From contig CM047430.1 of the NCBI GenBank assembly GCA_026168455.1, forward strand, positions 6,427,277 to 6,491,276: DNA of 64,000 nt. Direction: 5' to 3'. Shown here piece after piece: positions 10,501 through 21,060 of the stretch. This stretch comes from Theocolax elegans. Lineage: Eukaryota > Arthropoda > Insecta > Hymenoptera > Cerocephalidae. The notes beneath the pieces are model-generated. The model worked only from the letters and a program-made list of their open reading frames with translations. It had not been told where the DNA came from and searched no databases. Each line of letters opens with the position of its first letter. Position 1 is the stretch's first letter. The position numbers and the translations under genes are program-made.

Positions 10501-12436
10501 CGTAATTATTAGTCATCCCGAATTTTTTCAGAAATTCCCGAAATTTCCAGAAAATCCCGTTATTATTGGTGTTATCCCGAATTTACACAGAAATTCCGAA
10601 ATATCCTGGATATCCCGTAATTAGTAGAGAGATCCAGAAATACCTTAGAAATTGCCGAAATATCCAGAAATTCCCGTAATTGGTAGCGTCATCTCGAAAT
10701 ACCTCAGGAATTCCCGAAAGATCCAGGAAATTCCGTAATTATTAGTCATCACGAAATTTCTCAGACATTCCCCAAATATCCAGAAAATCCCGTAATTAGT
10801 GGAGTCTTTCTGAAATATTTCAGAAATTCCCGAAATATCCAGGAAATTCCGTTATTATTGGTGTTATCCCGAATTTTTACCTCATAAATTCCGAAATATC
10901 CAGGGAATTCCGGTATTAGGTGGAGACTTTCTGAAATATTCAGAATTCCCGAAAGATCCAGGAAATTCCGTAATTATTAGTCATCACGAAATTTCTCAGA
11001 CATTCCCCAAATATCCAGAAAATCCCGTATTAGTGGAGTCTTCTGAAATATTTCAGAAATTCCCGAAAATATCCAGGAAATTCCGTTTATTATTGGTGTT
11101 ATCCCGAATTTCCTCAGAAATTCCCGAAATATCCAGAAAATCCCGTAATTAGTGGAGTCTTTCTGAAATATATTCAGAAATTCCCGAAATATCCAGGAAA
11201 TTCCGTTATTATTGTTGTTATCCCGAATTTCCTCAGAAATTCCCGAAAGATCCAGGAAATCCCGTAATTGGTAGAGTCATCACGAATTTCCTCAGTTATT
11301 CCCGAAATATCAAGGAAATCCCGTAATTAGTAGCGTCATTCCAAAATATCTCATAAATTCCCGAAATATCCTGGAAATCCCGTAATTAGTATGGTTATCC
11401 AGAAATACCTCAGAAATTCCCCAAATATCCAGGAAATCCCTTAATTTGTAGAGTTATCCAAAAATCCCACAGAAATTCTCGAAATATCCGGGAAATACCA
11501 TAATTAGTGGAGTTTTTTTTGAAATACCTCAGCAATTACCGAAAGATCCAGGAAATCTCGTAATTGGTAGAATCGTCACGAAATTCCTCAGATATTCCCG
11601 AAATATCCAGAAAATCCCGTAATTATTAGTCATCTCGAATTTTTTCAGAAATTCCCGAAATTTCCAGAAAATCCCGTTATTATTGGTGTTATCCCGAATT
11701 TACTCAGAAATTTCCGAAATATCCTGGAAATCCCGTAATTAGTAGAGTGATCCAGAAATACCTCATAAATTCCCGAAATATCCAGGAAATTCCGTAATTA
11801 GTGGAGACTTTCTGAAATATTTCAGAAATTCCCGAAAGATCCAGGAAATCCCGTAATTAGTAGAGTGATCCAGAAATAGCTCAGAAATTCCCGAAATATC
11901 CAGGAAATTCCGTAATTAGAGGAGTCTTTCTGAAATATTTCAGAAATTCCCGAAATATCCAGGAAATTCCGTAATTAGTAGCGTCATCCCGAAATACCTC
12001 AGCAATTCCCGAAAGATCCTGGAAATCCCGTAATTGGTAGAATCATAACGAATTTCCTCAGATATTCCCGAAATATCCAAAAAATCCCGTAATTAGTGGA
12101 GTCTATATGAAATATTTGAGAAATTCCCGAAATATCCAAGAAATCCCGTAATTAGTAGTCATCCCGAATTTTTCTAGAAATTCCCGAAATATCCAGAAAT
12201 TCCCGTAATTAGTAGCGTCATCCCGAAATACCTCAGGAATTCCCGAAAGATCGAGGAAATTCCGTAATTGGTAGAGTCATCACGAATTTTCTCAGATATT
12301 CCCGAAATATCCAGGATATCCCGTAATTAGTGGAGTCTTTCTGAAATATTTCAGAAATTCCCGAAATATCCAGGAAACCTCGTAATTAGTCGACTCATCC
12401 CGAATTTCCACCGAAATTCCCGAAAGATCTAGGAAC
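7510..12436. repeat. 59-bp satellite array with higher-order repeats
   Basis: About 4.9 kb of head-to-tail units, roughly 83 copies, built on the phrases GAAATTCCCGAAATATCC, AGGAAATCCCGTAATTAGT and GGAGTCATCCCGAAATACCTC. Successive GAAATTC starts are 59 bp apart (for example 8411 and 8470). Variant monomers recur at multiples of 59: the CCATAATTAGTGGAGTTTTTTTT variant lies at 8496, 8791 and 9086 (295 bp apart, five monomers), then 9850, 10085, 10381 and 11499. This is a higher-order repeat. The short open frames inside it are satellite translations, not genes. Confidence 0.93.
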
Positions 12437-12975
12437 TGTTTGTCATAATTCCAGGGACACATAAAGTCTTAAAAAGATATTGTTTATTTACATAATTATT
12501 TACAGTAAAATGGGAATTCACAGAAAAATGCTTATTTTAGATATATTTCTAAATATAATTTGTTATTAATATTACAAATAATATATATTTATTATAATTT
12601 TTAAATACATACAGTTTATACCTGGCACCACGACAATTAATTGTTGACAACAAAATTAATTATCGGTTGTGCAATTGTAATAATTAATGGTAAAATGTAT
12701 GTATAAAAAGTTGTACGTACGTACGTACGGACGTACGTACGTACGCGGACTACTGAAACTTCCAAGCCAAAAAACTAATAAAAAACGACTCTTTAAAAAA
12801 TTTGTAATAGTGGTAAATTTATCCTCGTATCAATGCGATCACAATGGACTCATAAAAAATGACATTCACTAAATATTTTTTACAGTATAAGGGGTTTTTA
12901 CAGAAAAATTCACAATTTCACTTATAAAATTTTAATATTATGTATGTAGATTACTTAAGTCGACTGTAGTATAAC
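12437..12975. other. AT-rich flank with a TACG microsatellite
   Basis: No gene. An interrupted (TACG)n tract lies at about 12713-12746. The rest is AT-rich non-coding DNA between the satellite and the Penelope-like element. Confidence 0.5.
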
Positions 12976-13386
12976 TAAATTAATTAATATTGTTATCGGT
13001 CTTACAGTCAATTATATGGGCAGTTAGATTGCCCCTACTTATAATCACCCCCGAAGAATCTATAAAAATAAAAATAAAAAATAAAAACTAAAAACACTAA
13101 CTGAAAATAAAAATAAATTATTAATAAAGCAATGTGACTGCCCCCCCCCCCGCACCAAAAATCTACTAACCCCAAATATGCTGTCCGACGTTTCGAGCTC
13201 GCTGCTGCTCCTCATCAAGGACTGAAATGAAAAACTATTCCACACGATATTTATACCCTCAAAAAAGCCTCCCCACTCCAAGGACCCACACCTAAATAAA
13301 TTCACATCAATAAACTAAGTTAAGTTAAGATAGGATGATAAATCTTATTTAATTTACTTGACTCTAACATTAAATTAACATTCTTA
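12976..13386 (-). repeat. Penelope-like terminal repeat, left copy (inverted)
   Basis: Nearly identical in reverse complement to 14625-15024, covering the hammerhead, a poly-C tract (13141-13151), the GGGCAGTNAGATTG motif and the GACTGTAAGACCGAT end. Inverted pseudo-LTRs flanking an RT/GIY-YIG body are characteristic of Penelope-like elements. This copy carries a mutated ribozyme. Confidence 0.8.
13183..13222 (-). ncRNA. Type I hammerhead-like motif, mutated core
   Basis: Minus strand: GTCC, TTGATGA, a GAGC/GCTC stem II, GAAA, CGTC, GGAC. Stem I (GTCC/GGAC) and stem II are intact but the core begins U instead of C (C3 to U), a base normally essential for cleavage. It is otherwise identical to the intact copy at 14782-14821. 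Confidence 0.75.
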
Positions 13387-13980
13387 TCATGTCTTAAATA
13401 TATGAATATTCTCAAGACTTTCTCTTTTAGATTTATTCATAATATTTTGTTCTAAAATTTCTACATTATTAAAATCAAATGAATGAACAAAATCTAAACA
13501 ATTCTCTTTCAAACCTGATGTGAAAGATACACTCCTGAAACTATATTTATGTTCATAAATTCTCTTTTTCAAATATCTACTAGTTTGACCAATGTAACAC
13601 TTATCACAATCAATACAATTTACTTTATAAACAACTCCAGATTTATCATCCTTTCTATCTCTATCCTTACAATTATTAAACAAAAAACTTAAATTATTAA
13701 TATTTCTAAAAAAAACTTGAATATCTAGTTGTTTAAATTCTTTTCTTATTCTTTCAGATAAACCTCTAACATACGGTATAACAACAAATGCATCATTTTT
13801 AATATCTACTCTAACTTTTAATTTACTATTATAAATTTGATACACTCTCTCTTCGATCACTCTATTAATCAAACCTATCGGATAATTATTATTAACAAAA
13901 GTTTTTTTAACTAAATTCAAATTTATTTTTCTAAAATCACCGTGTGACAGTCCAACGGCACGGTCAATAACACCTTTCAA
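13387..13980 (-). pseudogene. Penelope-like element, GIY-YIG endonuclease end of the polyprotein
   Basis: About 197 residues. The C-terminal third has the hallmark Penelope GIY-YIG nuclease pattern: VVYKVNC, then CDKCYIGQTSRYLKKR, then EHK. The preceding residues (VVIPYVRGLSERI) match the linker between RT and endonuclease in this class. The nuclease makes the target nick for reverse transcription. The frame is separated from the RT piece upstream (14110-14540) by about 130 bp without an uninterrupted joining frame, so the element is decayed, though the nuclease domain itself is open. It probably ends at the TAA near 13387, just inside the left terminal repeat. Confidence 0.85.
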
Positions 13981-14109
13981 CGCACCAATCTTGTCACTGA
14001 ACTGGTGATGAGAATGGAAATTTAAAAATCTACCCGACCAAGTAGGCTTTCTATACCAATTTAATTTAACTTGATTTTTATCATCCCTAATAACTTTAAT
14101 ATATAAAAA

Positions 14110-14624
14110 ATTTTATTCTTTATCAATCTCAACCTCTACTGTAAATTTAATTCTATCATGAATTGAATTAAAAACATCAACCATTTCATCAACAAAACAT
14201 TCAGGTACTATCGTAAAGATGTCATCAACAAATCTAATAAAAATCATTGGTTCAAAACTCAATTTTGACAAAGCAATACCCTCTAACTTTTCTATTACTA
14301 AATTAGCTATTACAGGTGACAACGGTGATCTCATTGGGCAATGTATTATTAAATACTAAATTAAGTGCTTTGGTAAATTCATTAATATCTAAAATAGTAT
14401 ATAAACTAATATCTGACCATTTTTCTATTATTATATCATTCACAAAATCTAAAGGAACGTTTGTAAACAAAGATACAACATCCAATGAGATCATTTTACA
14501 ATTATTCGGAATAATCACATCTTTCATCGTATTATAAAAACTCCAACTATCTTTAAGATAAGAATTTGTTTTACCAACTACATTAAGAACTACATTATTT
14601 ATTATATTTAAGAATGATAAGAAT
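14110..14624 (-). pseudogene. Penelope-like reverse transcriptase fragment
   Basis: Two overlapping frames on the minus strand hold RT motifs: KMISLDVVSLFTNVPLD (14527-14303 frame; the palm-A motif typical of Penelope RTs) and, shifted by one frame, SPLSPVIANLVIE followed by IRFVDDIF (14334-14113; the catalytic DD motif as FVDD). The join near 14310-14330 is a frameshift. The N-terminal RT and upstream domain are missing: the coding part stops where the right terminal repeat starts, so the element is 5'-truncated. Confidence 0.82.
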
Positions 14625-15024
14625 GTTAATTTAATGTTAGAGTCAAGTAAATTAAATAAGATTTATCATCCTATCTTAACTTAACTTAGTTTATTGGTGT
14701 GAATTTATTTAGGTGTGGGTCCTTGGAGTGGGGAGGCTTTTTTGAGGGTATAAATATCGTGTGAAATAGTTTTTCATTTCAGTCCCTGATGAGGAGCAGC
14801 AGCGAGCTCGAAACGTCGGACAGCATATTTGGGGTTAGTAGATTTTTGGTGCAGGGGGGCAGTCAGATTGCTTTATTAATAATTTGTTTTTATTTTCAGT
14901 TAGTGTTTTTAGTTTTTATTTTTTATTTTCGTTTTTATAGATTCTTCGGGGGTTATAATAAGTAGAGGCAATCTGACTGCCCATATAATTGACTGTAAGA
15001 CCGATAAAAATATTAATTAATTTA
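14625..15024 (+). repeat. Penelope-like terminal repeat, right copy
   Basis: Inverted partner of 12976-13386. It contains an intact hammerhead core and, further right, the GGGCAATCTGACTGCCC / GACTGTAAGACCGAT end. The high similarity of the two arms argues that the element is not very old despite the broken ORF, or that the arms have been homogenised. Confidence 0.8.
14782..14821 (+). ncRNA. Type I hammerhead ribozyme of Penelope class
   Basis: Stem I GTCC (14782-14785) with GGAC (14818-14821); core CTGATGA (14786-14792); one unpaired G; stem II GAGC (14794-14797) with GCTC (14806-14809); GAAA (14810-14813); then CGTC with the cleavage site after 14817. Stem III is only A-U/C-G with no loop, which is usual for Penelope-type hammerheads and suggests they work as dimers. 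Core bases are all present. Confidence 0.85.
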
Positions 15025-15039
15025 TATACATATATATAT

Positions 15040-16688
15040 GGGTGGTTCTCTGTGACATCGAAGATGAAAAAAATAAATATTGCTATAACTGTGGGAATAT
15101 GTTTTAGAGGTATCCAGTAGTTCTGAATTTTTTCAGATTTTTTCTGGGCCATTATTTTAAGTTACAGAGAGTCAAAGTTGACATTTTAGCACTTTTTTGC
15201 ATTATATGCCCATTTTCATGAATTTTTAGCTCCCAGGGGATGAATTTTTCACTAAAAACATAAGTATGACTTTTTTTGTAAAATTTTCCGAACTTTTCAT
15301 TAAAAATACTTTTAAAGACATAAATGTATGCTGTCACACTCTTGTAAGCCATTTAAACCTTAAATAGTGAAAATCAGCAATTCTGCTCCGGACTCTGGTA
15401 ACCTAATACTGTCTAAAAGATGTCTTTTTATACTCAGAAACTGCCTAAAAATTTCCAGAGTGGGTCTAAATCATTAAGATCACTTATGGTCATAATATTC
15501 GGGAAAAGTGCCCGAAATATTAATAGAAATGTATATTTGTTGCCTTATAACGATGAATCTAGTAGCATGATCATTGCAAAAAAATTTGTGCACTTACCTT
15601 GGAATGGTAGAAAAGTATCTCCACTTGTTTCAGTATCCATCTAATCCCCTGTAAGCTGCTAAAAACACAAATATTATTATAAAATTATAAAAAATTATCT
15701 TTTAAACATTTATAATGCTGGATTTTTAGTTTTAAATCCCTTACAAGAATTATAATACTAATCTGAAGGATTACTATAAAAGTATCAACATTATTATTAT
15801 TATTCAGCAATACATTCTTTAGATTTCACAAACTTGTCACTGTCACGTTATCATATTATTCATTATAATTATATATCCGATTTATTTATATATCTTTTGT
15901 ATTAAATACGTATATTCAGTTATTGTAATAATGATGTTTATATATTTATAGTAATCCTTCAGATTAGTATTATAATTCTTGTAGGGGATGTAAAACTAAA
16001 AATTCAGCATTATAAATGTTTAAAAATTAATTTTTTACATTTGTATAATAATATTTGTATTTTTAGCAGCTTACAGGGGATTAGATGGATACTGAAACAA
16101 GTGAAGATACTTTTCTACCACTCCAAGGTAAGTGCACAAATTTTTTTGCAATGATCATGCTAATAGATTCATCGTTATAAGGCAACAAATATACATTTCT
16201 ATTAATATTTCGGGCACTTTTCCCGGATATTTTGACCATAAGTGATCTTAATAATTTAGACCCACTCTGGAAATTTTTAGGCAGTTTCTGACTATAAAAA
16301 GACATCTTTTAGACAGTATTAGGTTACCAGAGTCCGGAGCAGAATTGCTGATTTTCACTATTTAAGGTTTAAATGGCTTACAAGAGTGTGACAGCATACA
16401 TTTATGTCTTTAAAAGTATTTTTAATGAAAAGTTCGGAAAATTTTACAAAAAAAGTCATACTTATGTTTTTAGTGAAAAATGCATCCCCTGGGAGCTAAA
16501 AATTCATGAAAATGGGCATATAATGCAAAAAAGTGCTAAAATGTCAACTTTGGCTCTCTGTAACTTAAAATAATGGCCCAGAAAAAATCTGAAAAAATTC
16601 AGGAGAACTACTGGATACCTCTAAAACATATTCCCACAGTTATAGCAATATTTATTTTTTTCATCTTCGATGTCACAGAGAACCACCC
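15040..16688. mobile_element. 1.65-kb palindromic (foldback) element
   Basis: Starts GGGTGGTTCTCTGTGACATC and ends with the reverse complement. Arms are about 741 bp (15040-15780) and 744 bp (15945-16688), near-identical, with a 164-bp AT-rich centre. It is flanked by TATATA on both sides, so the target duplication could be TA, TATA or longer. Both arms give the same open frames (66 and 74 codons) on opposite strands, simply because the arms are copies. No transposase, RT or known domain is visible. Class unknown; the structure suits a non-autonomous DNA transposon. Confidence 0.75.
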
Positions 16689-16709
16689 ATATATGTATAT
16701 ATATATATT

Positions 16710-17152
16710 CTTTTTTTTTTTTTTATTCTTGATTTTGTGCCCTTTTTTTTCCTGGCACTTCCTACCGTTTATCCCTGGGAACTTTAACGGTGTTCACCTA
16801 CCACCTATGTGTGGGTGCTTTTATCCCTCCCTTAAAAACCCCACCATCTCGCATTCGCCCGGGGTTATGCCCGTGGATGAGGGAAACCTGTGAAGCAGGG
16901 AAAACCTCACTCGAGATGGCCGGTATACTCGAAACATTCTTTTGGGTGTCAAAGTCACATTGCGTAGGCCTTGACACCGAAACCGAATGTTTCACACCTC
17001 CCGCTCACATTGTGAAGTGTGAAAAAACACCTAACCCGCCACGAAAGCCAAGCGACCGAGAACGTCACCCATCCACTTGGGTACCGCGCTCAATACTGCT
17101 TAACTTCCGTGACCGGCCGAGGTGCGTCTCTGCCACTCCGCCACCGCGTCGG
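16710..17152 (-). mobile_element. SINE with 5S-rRNA-like promoter head (SINE3-type)
   Basis: Read on the minus strand it begins at about 17152 with a tRNA-like A-box word TGGCGGAGTGGC (17143-17132). A block clearly resembling the internal promoter of 5S rRNA follows: GAAGTTAAGC (17107-17098) and GGATGGGTGAC (17074-17064), at roughly 5S spacing. A unique body and a poly-A tail (T-run at 16710-16724 on +) complete it. It sits in a TA-rich target next to the palindrome. RNA polymerase III transcription is inferred from these boxes. It is not an intact 5S gene: only the central promoter part matches. Confidence 0.78.
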
Positions 17153-17154
17153 TT

Positions 17155-17350
17155 ATATATATATATATATATATATATATGTTTATATATCAATAGAAAT
17201 GTATATTTGTTGCCTTATAACAATGAATCTGTTAGCATGAACATTACAAAAAAAACAAAATGGCAGTTACCTTAGTGTGGTAGAAAAGCATCTCCACATT
17301 ATTATACAATTATAAAAAAAATTTCATTTTAAACATTTATAATGCTTAAT
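17155..17350 (+). repeat. TA microsatellite and third, deleted copy of the palindromic element arm
   Basis: A (TA)n tract (about 17155-17180) is followed by 17189-17350, which matches the left arm of the palindrome at about 15518-15715 with a ~50-bp internal deletion. So the same family has another fragment here, separated from the intact palindrome by the SINE. Confidence 0.65.
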
Positions 17351-17680
17351 TATAATTAGAATAAAATTATATATTATAATTAGTATAAATTGCGCCCATC
17401 CATCTTTATCATTTGAATCGGTCGCGCCTAAGTCAACCACCCGGAGCCAAGATGCTCTGCGCAAGCGTCTGTTTTCTGTTCAACATAAATATACTGCATT
17501 TATTTCCGTCGCGCCGCATTCAATCGCTATAGGGGTTATTGGCGGTCATGTTTTGACTGTCAAAGGTGGTTACTTAACTACTTTCGTGAATAAAGTAATA
17601 ATTGAAAACAAATTTTTTTTGTAAATTTTTTTTATACATAAAATTTATTATGGATGTAACTTATGATACATTTTTTTTAG
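17351..17680. other. Sequence upstream of the unc80 exon, intron-like
   Basis: No coding region recognised. It ends in a splice acceptor: a T-rich tract (ACATTTTTTTTAG) with AG at 17679-17680, directly before the first unc80 exon. Confidence 0.45.
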
Positions 17681-18161
17681 TTCGCCGTGCAGATTCAGTT
17701 CAATGTAAACGAAAAGTTAGTTCGTTATCTGATAGAAGCGACACTTCGGAAGCCGGTATATTTGGAGAAATCAGCGGTGAAGAATCACCTGGTATATTAA
17801 GTGATGATCAACCCCCTGAAAGTCCAAGTGATAGTAACGATACTGAAGATACAAGCAAAATATTTCCTTGGATGAAGGTTGTGGTCCAAGTGATAAGTAG
17901 TTTAAACTATCATTGTAGCCATCAAAACTTTTGTCATCCTTGTTGCCACAGGCGACAAATACGATCAAGTCAAAGATTAATGAAATCAATTCAGAAAGTT
18001 TATGGTAAAAAGTTTGATATATCTAATGGTATTGAGTCCTTTCGCGATAAAAATAAAAAAGATTATAATAAAAAAGATAAAAGAAGTAGAAAAGTATCAG
18101 AACCAATTAATATACAAATTTCACCTGCACGAAGAAAAGATAGCATGGAACATAAAACGAA
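17681..18161 (+). CDS. unc80: UNC80 (NALCN channelosome subunit), internal exon
   Basis: Internal exon of 481 nt, bounded by a TTTTTTTTAG acceptor and a GTAAAT donor (18162). It is open in one frame with an initial partial codon. The translation is serine/acid-rich and then basic, with FPWMKVVVQVISSLNYHCSH and a Cys/His-rich CHPCCHRR stretch. It continues in frame into the next exon, whose identity is clear. UNC80 is the large scaffold protein that links UNC79 and the sodium-leak channel NALCN at the neuronal plasma membrane. The assignment of this exon depends on the join to the next one. Confidence 0.75.
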
Positions 18162-18250
18162 GTAAATACTACACTGTTAATTAATATATGTTACATACTT
18201 TGGTAAAAATATTATGTTCTATTATTTTATTGCATTTAAATTTTTTACAG

Positions 18251-18887
18251 GTGTAGCAAAACTGTTGAAGATTGTCATACATCACACAGTTTCAAGGGAA
18301 ACACTGATTCAGTAAAGATTTTAACAAAACTTAATTCAATTTATGATAAAAATTTTCTAAAAGCTGTTTATCCAGTGCAAGACGATAAGGAAAAAGAATC
18401 CCATCCAATGTTAAAATATATAAAACATCAAGCAATTGATTCTTTTTATTCTCCACTGGCTACTCTTTTAAAAGGTGCAGTTATTATATCTGAAGAGCTT
18501 TTTACAGACATTTTACGGGTTGCATGGGAGTTGCTATTAGAAATGAATCAAGAAGTTGCTGCATCGGCAGCTTCGTTATTTATCGTAGCTGCAGTTCGTG
18601 CTCCATCTCAGGCTACTGATATTATGCATCGTGATTTACAACACTTAAACCCACTAATACGAATTAATTCGGTATTAAAATTTCAAATATTATGGAAATT
18701 TAGATACCAAGTTTGGCCTAGAATGGAAGAATCAGCGCACTTGACATTTAAAGTTCCGCCTCCGGGAATTGAATTTACTTTACCTTCACCGAAAATTGGT
18801 ATTGAATCATTACCTGTTATTGATCCACCTTGGATGCCACAAGTCAAAACAAAGGTTGAAGAGGTTACAATCAATCAAGAGCGCCAC
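18251..18887 (+). CDS. unc80: UNC80 (NALCN channelosome subunit), following internal exon
   Basis: 637-nt exon with acceptor TTTTTTACAG (ends 18250) and donor GTAAGA (18888). Across the 89-bp intron the reading frame is kept (codons ACG AA/G TGT). It contains the strongly conserved UNC80 segment: LKYIKHQAIDSFYSPLATLL, AWELLLEMNQEVAASAASLF, LWKFRYQVWPRMEESAHLTF and PPPGIEFTLPSP, then DPPWMP. No stop or frameshift interrupts it. The next exon is not found in the ~2 kb before the gypsy element, so either this sits beside a very large transposon-filled intron or it is a partial gene copy. Confidence 0.88.
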
Positions 18888-19689
18888 GTAAGAACTTTAC
18901 ATATTCTAATTTTAGTAATTAATTGCATAACTTTATGGAGACAATTTGTCTCGTCCTTGAGGTGCTAAAATTTATTAAAAATTATTACATTTATTACAAT
19001 GGAATAGTTACATTAATTATATTCAGTAGCATCAATTTATCATATTTCGCAAAAATTAGGCTAAATATTTTTTACAATCAATCTATTAACCCTTCAGTCA
19101 CAGTGGAAGCCTGAGCATCCCACCTAAACATTATTTCCATAACCTATCATTATTATAATGATAATAAAGCTTGAATTTCACCTTCCATTGTTAATTTATA
19201 AAATTGAAAGGATTATTTTTTTCTTGAGGGCCAGGTATGTTTTTTTAGTTTAAATAAATAAATTAACCATTTTTATGTTAAGTGCAATGTTTCCTTGGCA
19301 AAATTTACCAACCTCCTCAGACTAAACAAAATAATTTTCATTAATAAATCACACAATCGGAAAACTAATATAAACTTAAATCAACACAAAGACAGTTTAC
19401 GTTATTAATCTGACAAAAATCTCATCGTACTGAATATATACAATCATTTTCACCTATCTATATATAAATTAGTGTCAAACAAGTACGTAATGTGAACGCA
19501 TGTTACTAACCATAATTAAACCTTTTATTTTCAATTCCTTAGAAAAGGGAAATAAGCTTTATTCAAAGAATATATGACCTCTTTCTTATTTATACTATTG
19601 TTTCTGAAATAATTCTACTTTTATAATTAAATTCTACATCTAAACTTGTTATCTGTTTTCAATTAAATTCATGATTATAATTTAACGAA

Positions 19690-19800
19690 AGTGCTCAAAC
19701 TACCGATTGATTATTTTTACTGCTTTTACATTCATTTATTCGAATTTTTACTGTTCTTTTTGTTTCACCAATATATGATACCGGATAACTTATACATGTA
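19690..19800 (-). pseudogene. Penelope GIY-YIG relic
   Basis: The minus strand reads LFTCISYPVSYIGETKRTVK followed by IRINE, the signature of a Penelope-type GIY-YIG nuclease (YIG plus the TKR helix). The surrounding frame is full of stops, so only a fossil remains. It is a different lineage from the element at 13.4 kb. Confidence 0.6.
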
Positions 19801-20324
19801 AATAGACAGAAACAACGTTAGTTTTGTCTAAAACCTTTGTTCTATCTTTTCCTAATTTTACAATTGAATATAAACTTTCCAGAATTATGAGAATGGTCAT
19901 AAAATTTTCTATTTACTAAAAATAGTAGTATTTATATAATTTTTCTTATTATTTTTTATTTTGTTTAAAGAAGTTTTTATGTGTAGGTTTCTAATATTGG
20001 GTAATTATTTTTTATTAATAACTTGTTCATAATTTTTACGAAATTTTATTTTAATTCTAATTGTAATTTTATCTCTAATTTCACTTTTTATCAGTAGTTG
20101 ACAGTTCAACTTATTCTTTAGTTAAACACATTTATGAGGACTTTTTTACTTGAGCATTTCAAAGCTTATTAGAGCCTTATATCTGCTGTATAATTTATTG
20201 AAAAGTATAGCTTCTAATGCATGTAACTTTTTACATCATTATACAAAATAATTTACATAAAATACATGTTTACGATGATCGTTTAATTAAATCTAGAAAA
20301 TTAACTATACCGTCGTCTTCATAT

Positions 20325-20455
20325 AAAACTGCGATAATTCAGAATTTTCTTTAAAACTCCGTTAACTCGGAATTGTTTTGAAAACTGCGTTAACAATAGA
20401 ATTTTCTTTAAAACTGCGGTAACTCAGAATTTTTTTGAAAAAGGCATTACCTTGG
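20325..20455 (-). repeat. Small relic of the 28-bp minisatellite, inverted
   Basis: Four degenerate units of the type AAACTGCGTTAACTCGGAAT. On the minus strand they resemble the 28-bp units of 27565-29816 (ATTCTGAGTTAACG). The next ~90 bp (20515-20607) also match, in reverse complement, 27130-27220 beside the large array. Confidence 0.55.
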
Positions 20456-20514
20456 ACATAAATTTTATTACCCTGACTTTAAGTTGGAAGTACTGCAAGA
20501 CATTTTTCGCTACA

Positions 20515-20607
20515 TACTTTCATTACTGTTTATTTATACGTAAGATTATACTATTTTGCACTAGACGCAATGATCCTATATTCTAATGCTATAGCCCATA
20601 TCCGCGG
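20515..20607 (-). repeat. Dispersed segment shared with 27130-27220
   Basis: About 90 bp, from TACGTAAGATTATACTATTT through GATCCTATATTCTAATGC to ATAGCCCATATCC, is the reverse complement of 27130-27220. At both sites it lies close to Penelope fragments and 28-bp repeats, so it is probably part of one Penelope-type family. Confidence 0.6.
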
Positions 20608-20797
20608 CTAAGCGGTAGAAGGTTTTACCTCGAAAGCATTTTATTTTCTTAAATTTTGTAGTAGCAGCCCTGCAATATTCTAATATGCTTAATTTTCAAT
20701 TTGAAAATATCTTTCGGAACCGAGAAAAAATTACAAATATCAGGAAATTGACGAAATATTGACGAGATATTCTATTATATATACACATAAATACGAC

Positions 20798-21058
20798 TGT
20801 TAGATCCTTGTATAATGTATGTAAATATGTATGTATGTAAACAGAGTATATGTATTTGTATTGTACACATATGAGTATAAGTATATAGATAATATATATA
20901 AAAAGCATGGTCAACGGGAGCAGTCGTAGCCTAGCTGTATTACTCTACGGATCTTTCTCTTATTGTACACGTGAACTGTGCTAACCGAAATATACAATAA
21001 ATATATATATATACAATTACGAGTGTACATTAGTTACCCACGCCTTACGTACATAACA
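20798..21058 (+). repeat. 5' LTR of gypsy element 1
   Basis: 261 bp, starting TGTTAGATCC and ending ACATAACA, with the matching TGTTA/TAACA ends of an LTR. A TATA element (ATATATAAAAAGC) lies at about 20892. The next bases, AATTGGCGACGAG, are in the position of the minus-strand primer-binding site, immediately before gag. No matching 3' LTR was found downstream, because the element is truncated at 25906. Confidence 0.7.
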
Positions 21059-21060
21059 AA

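Larger units (their letters stand above)
18888..20797. other. AT-rich intron-like DNA with transposon relics
   Basis: No exon recognised. Contains the Penelope relic, minisatellite remnant and shared segment listed separately. The remainder has no open frame of note. Confidence 0.5.

Noticed and set aside
7510..12436. Possible CRISPR-like array
   Set aside because: Units are contiguous 59-bp monomers that vary throughout, without unique spacers, and the setting is a eukaryotic genome.
12687..12872. 61-codon frame around the TACG repeat
   Set aside because: Arg/Tyr/Val repeats come from the microsatellite; no homology or start context.
15152..16573. Pairs of 66- and 74-codon frames conserved between the palindrome arms
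   Set aside because: Conservation is that of whole arms at the DNA level; no start context, domain or codon bias supports proteins.
17064..17112. 5S rRNA gene
   Set aside because: Only the internal promoter region resembles 5S; the flanking arms do not, and a poly-A-tailed SINE body follows.
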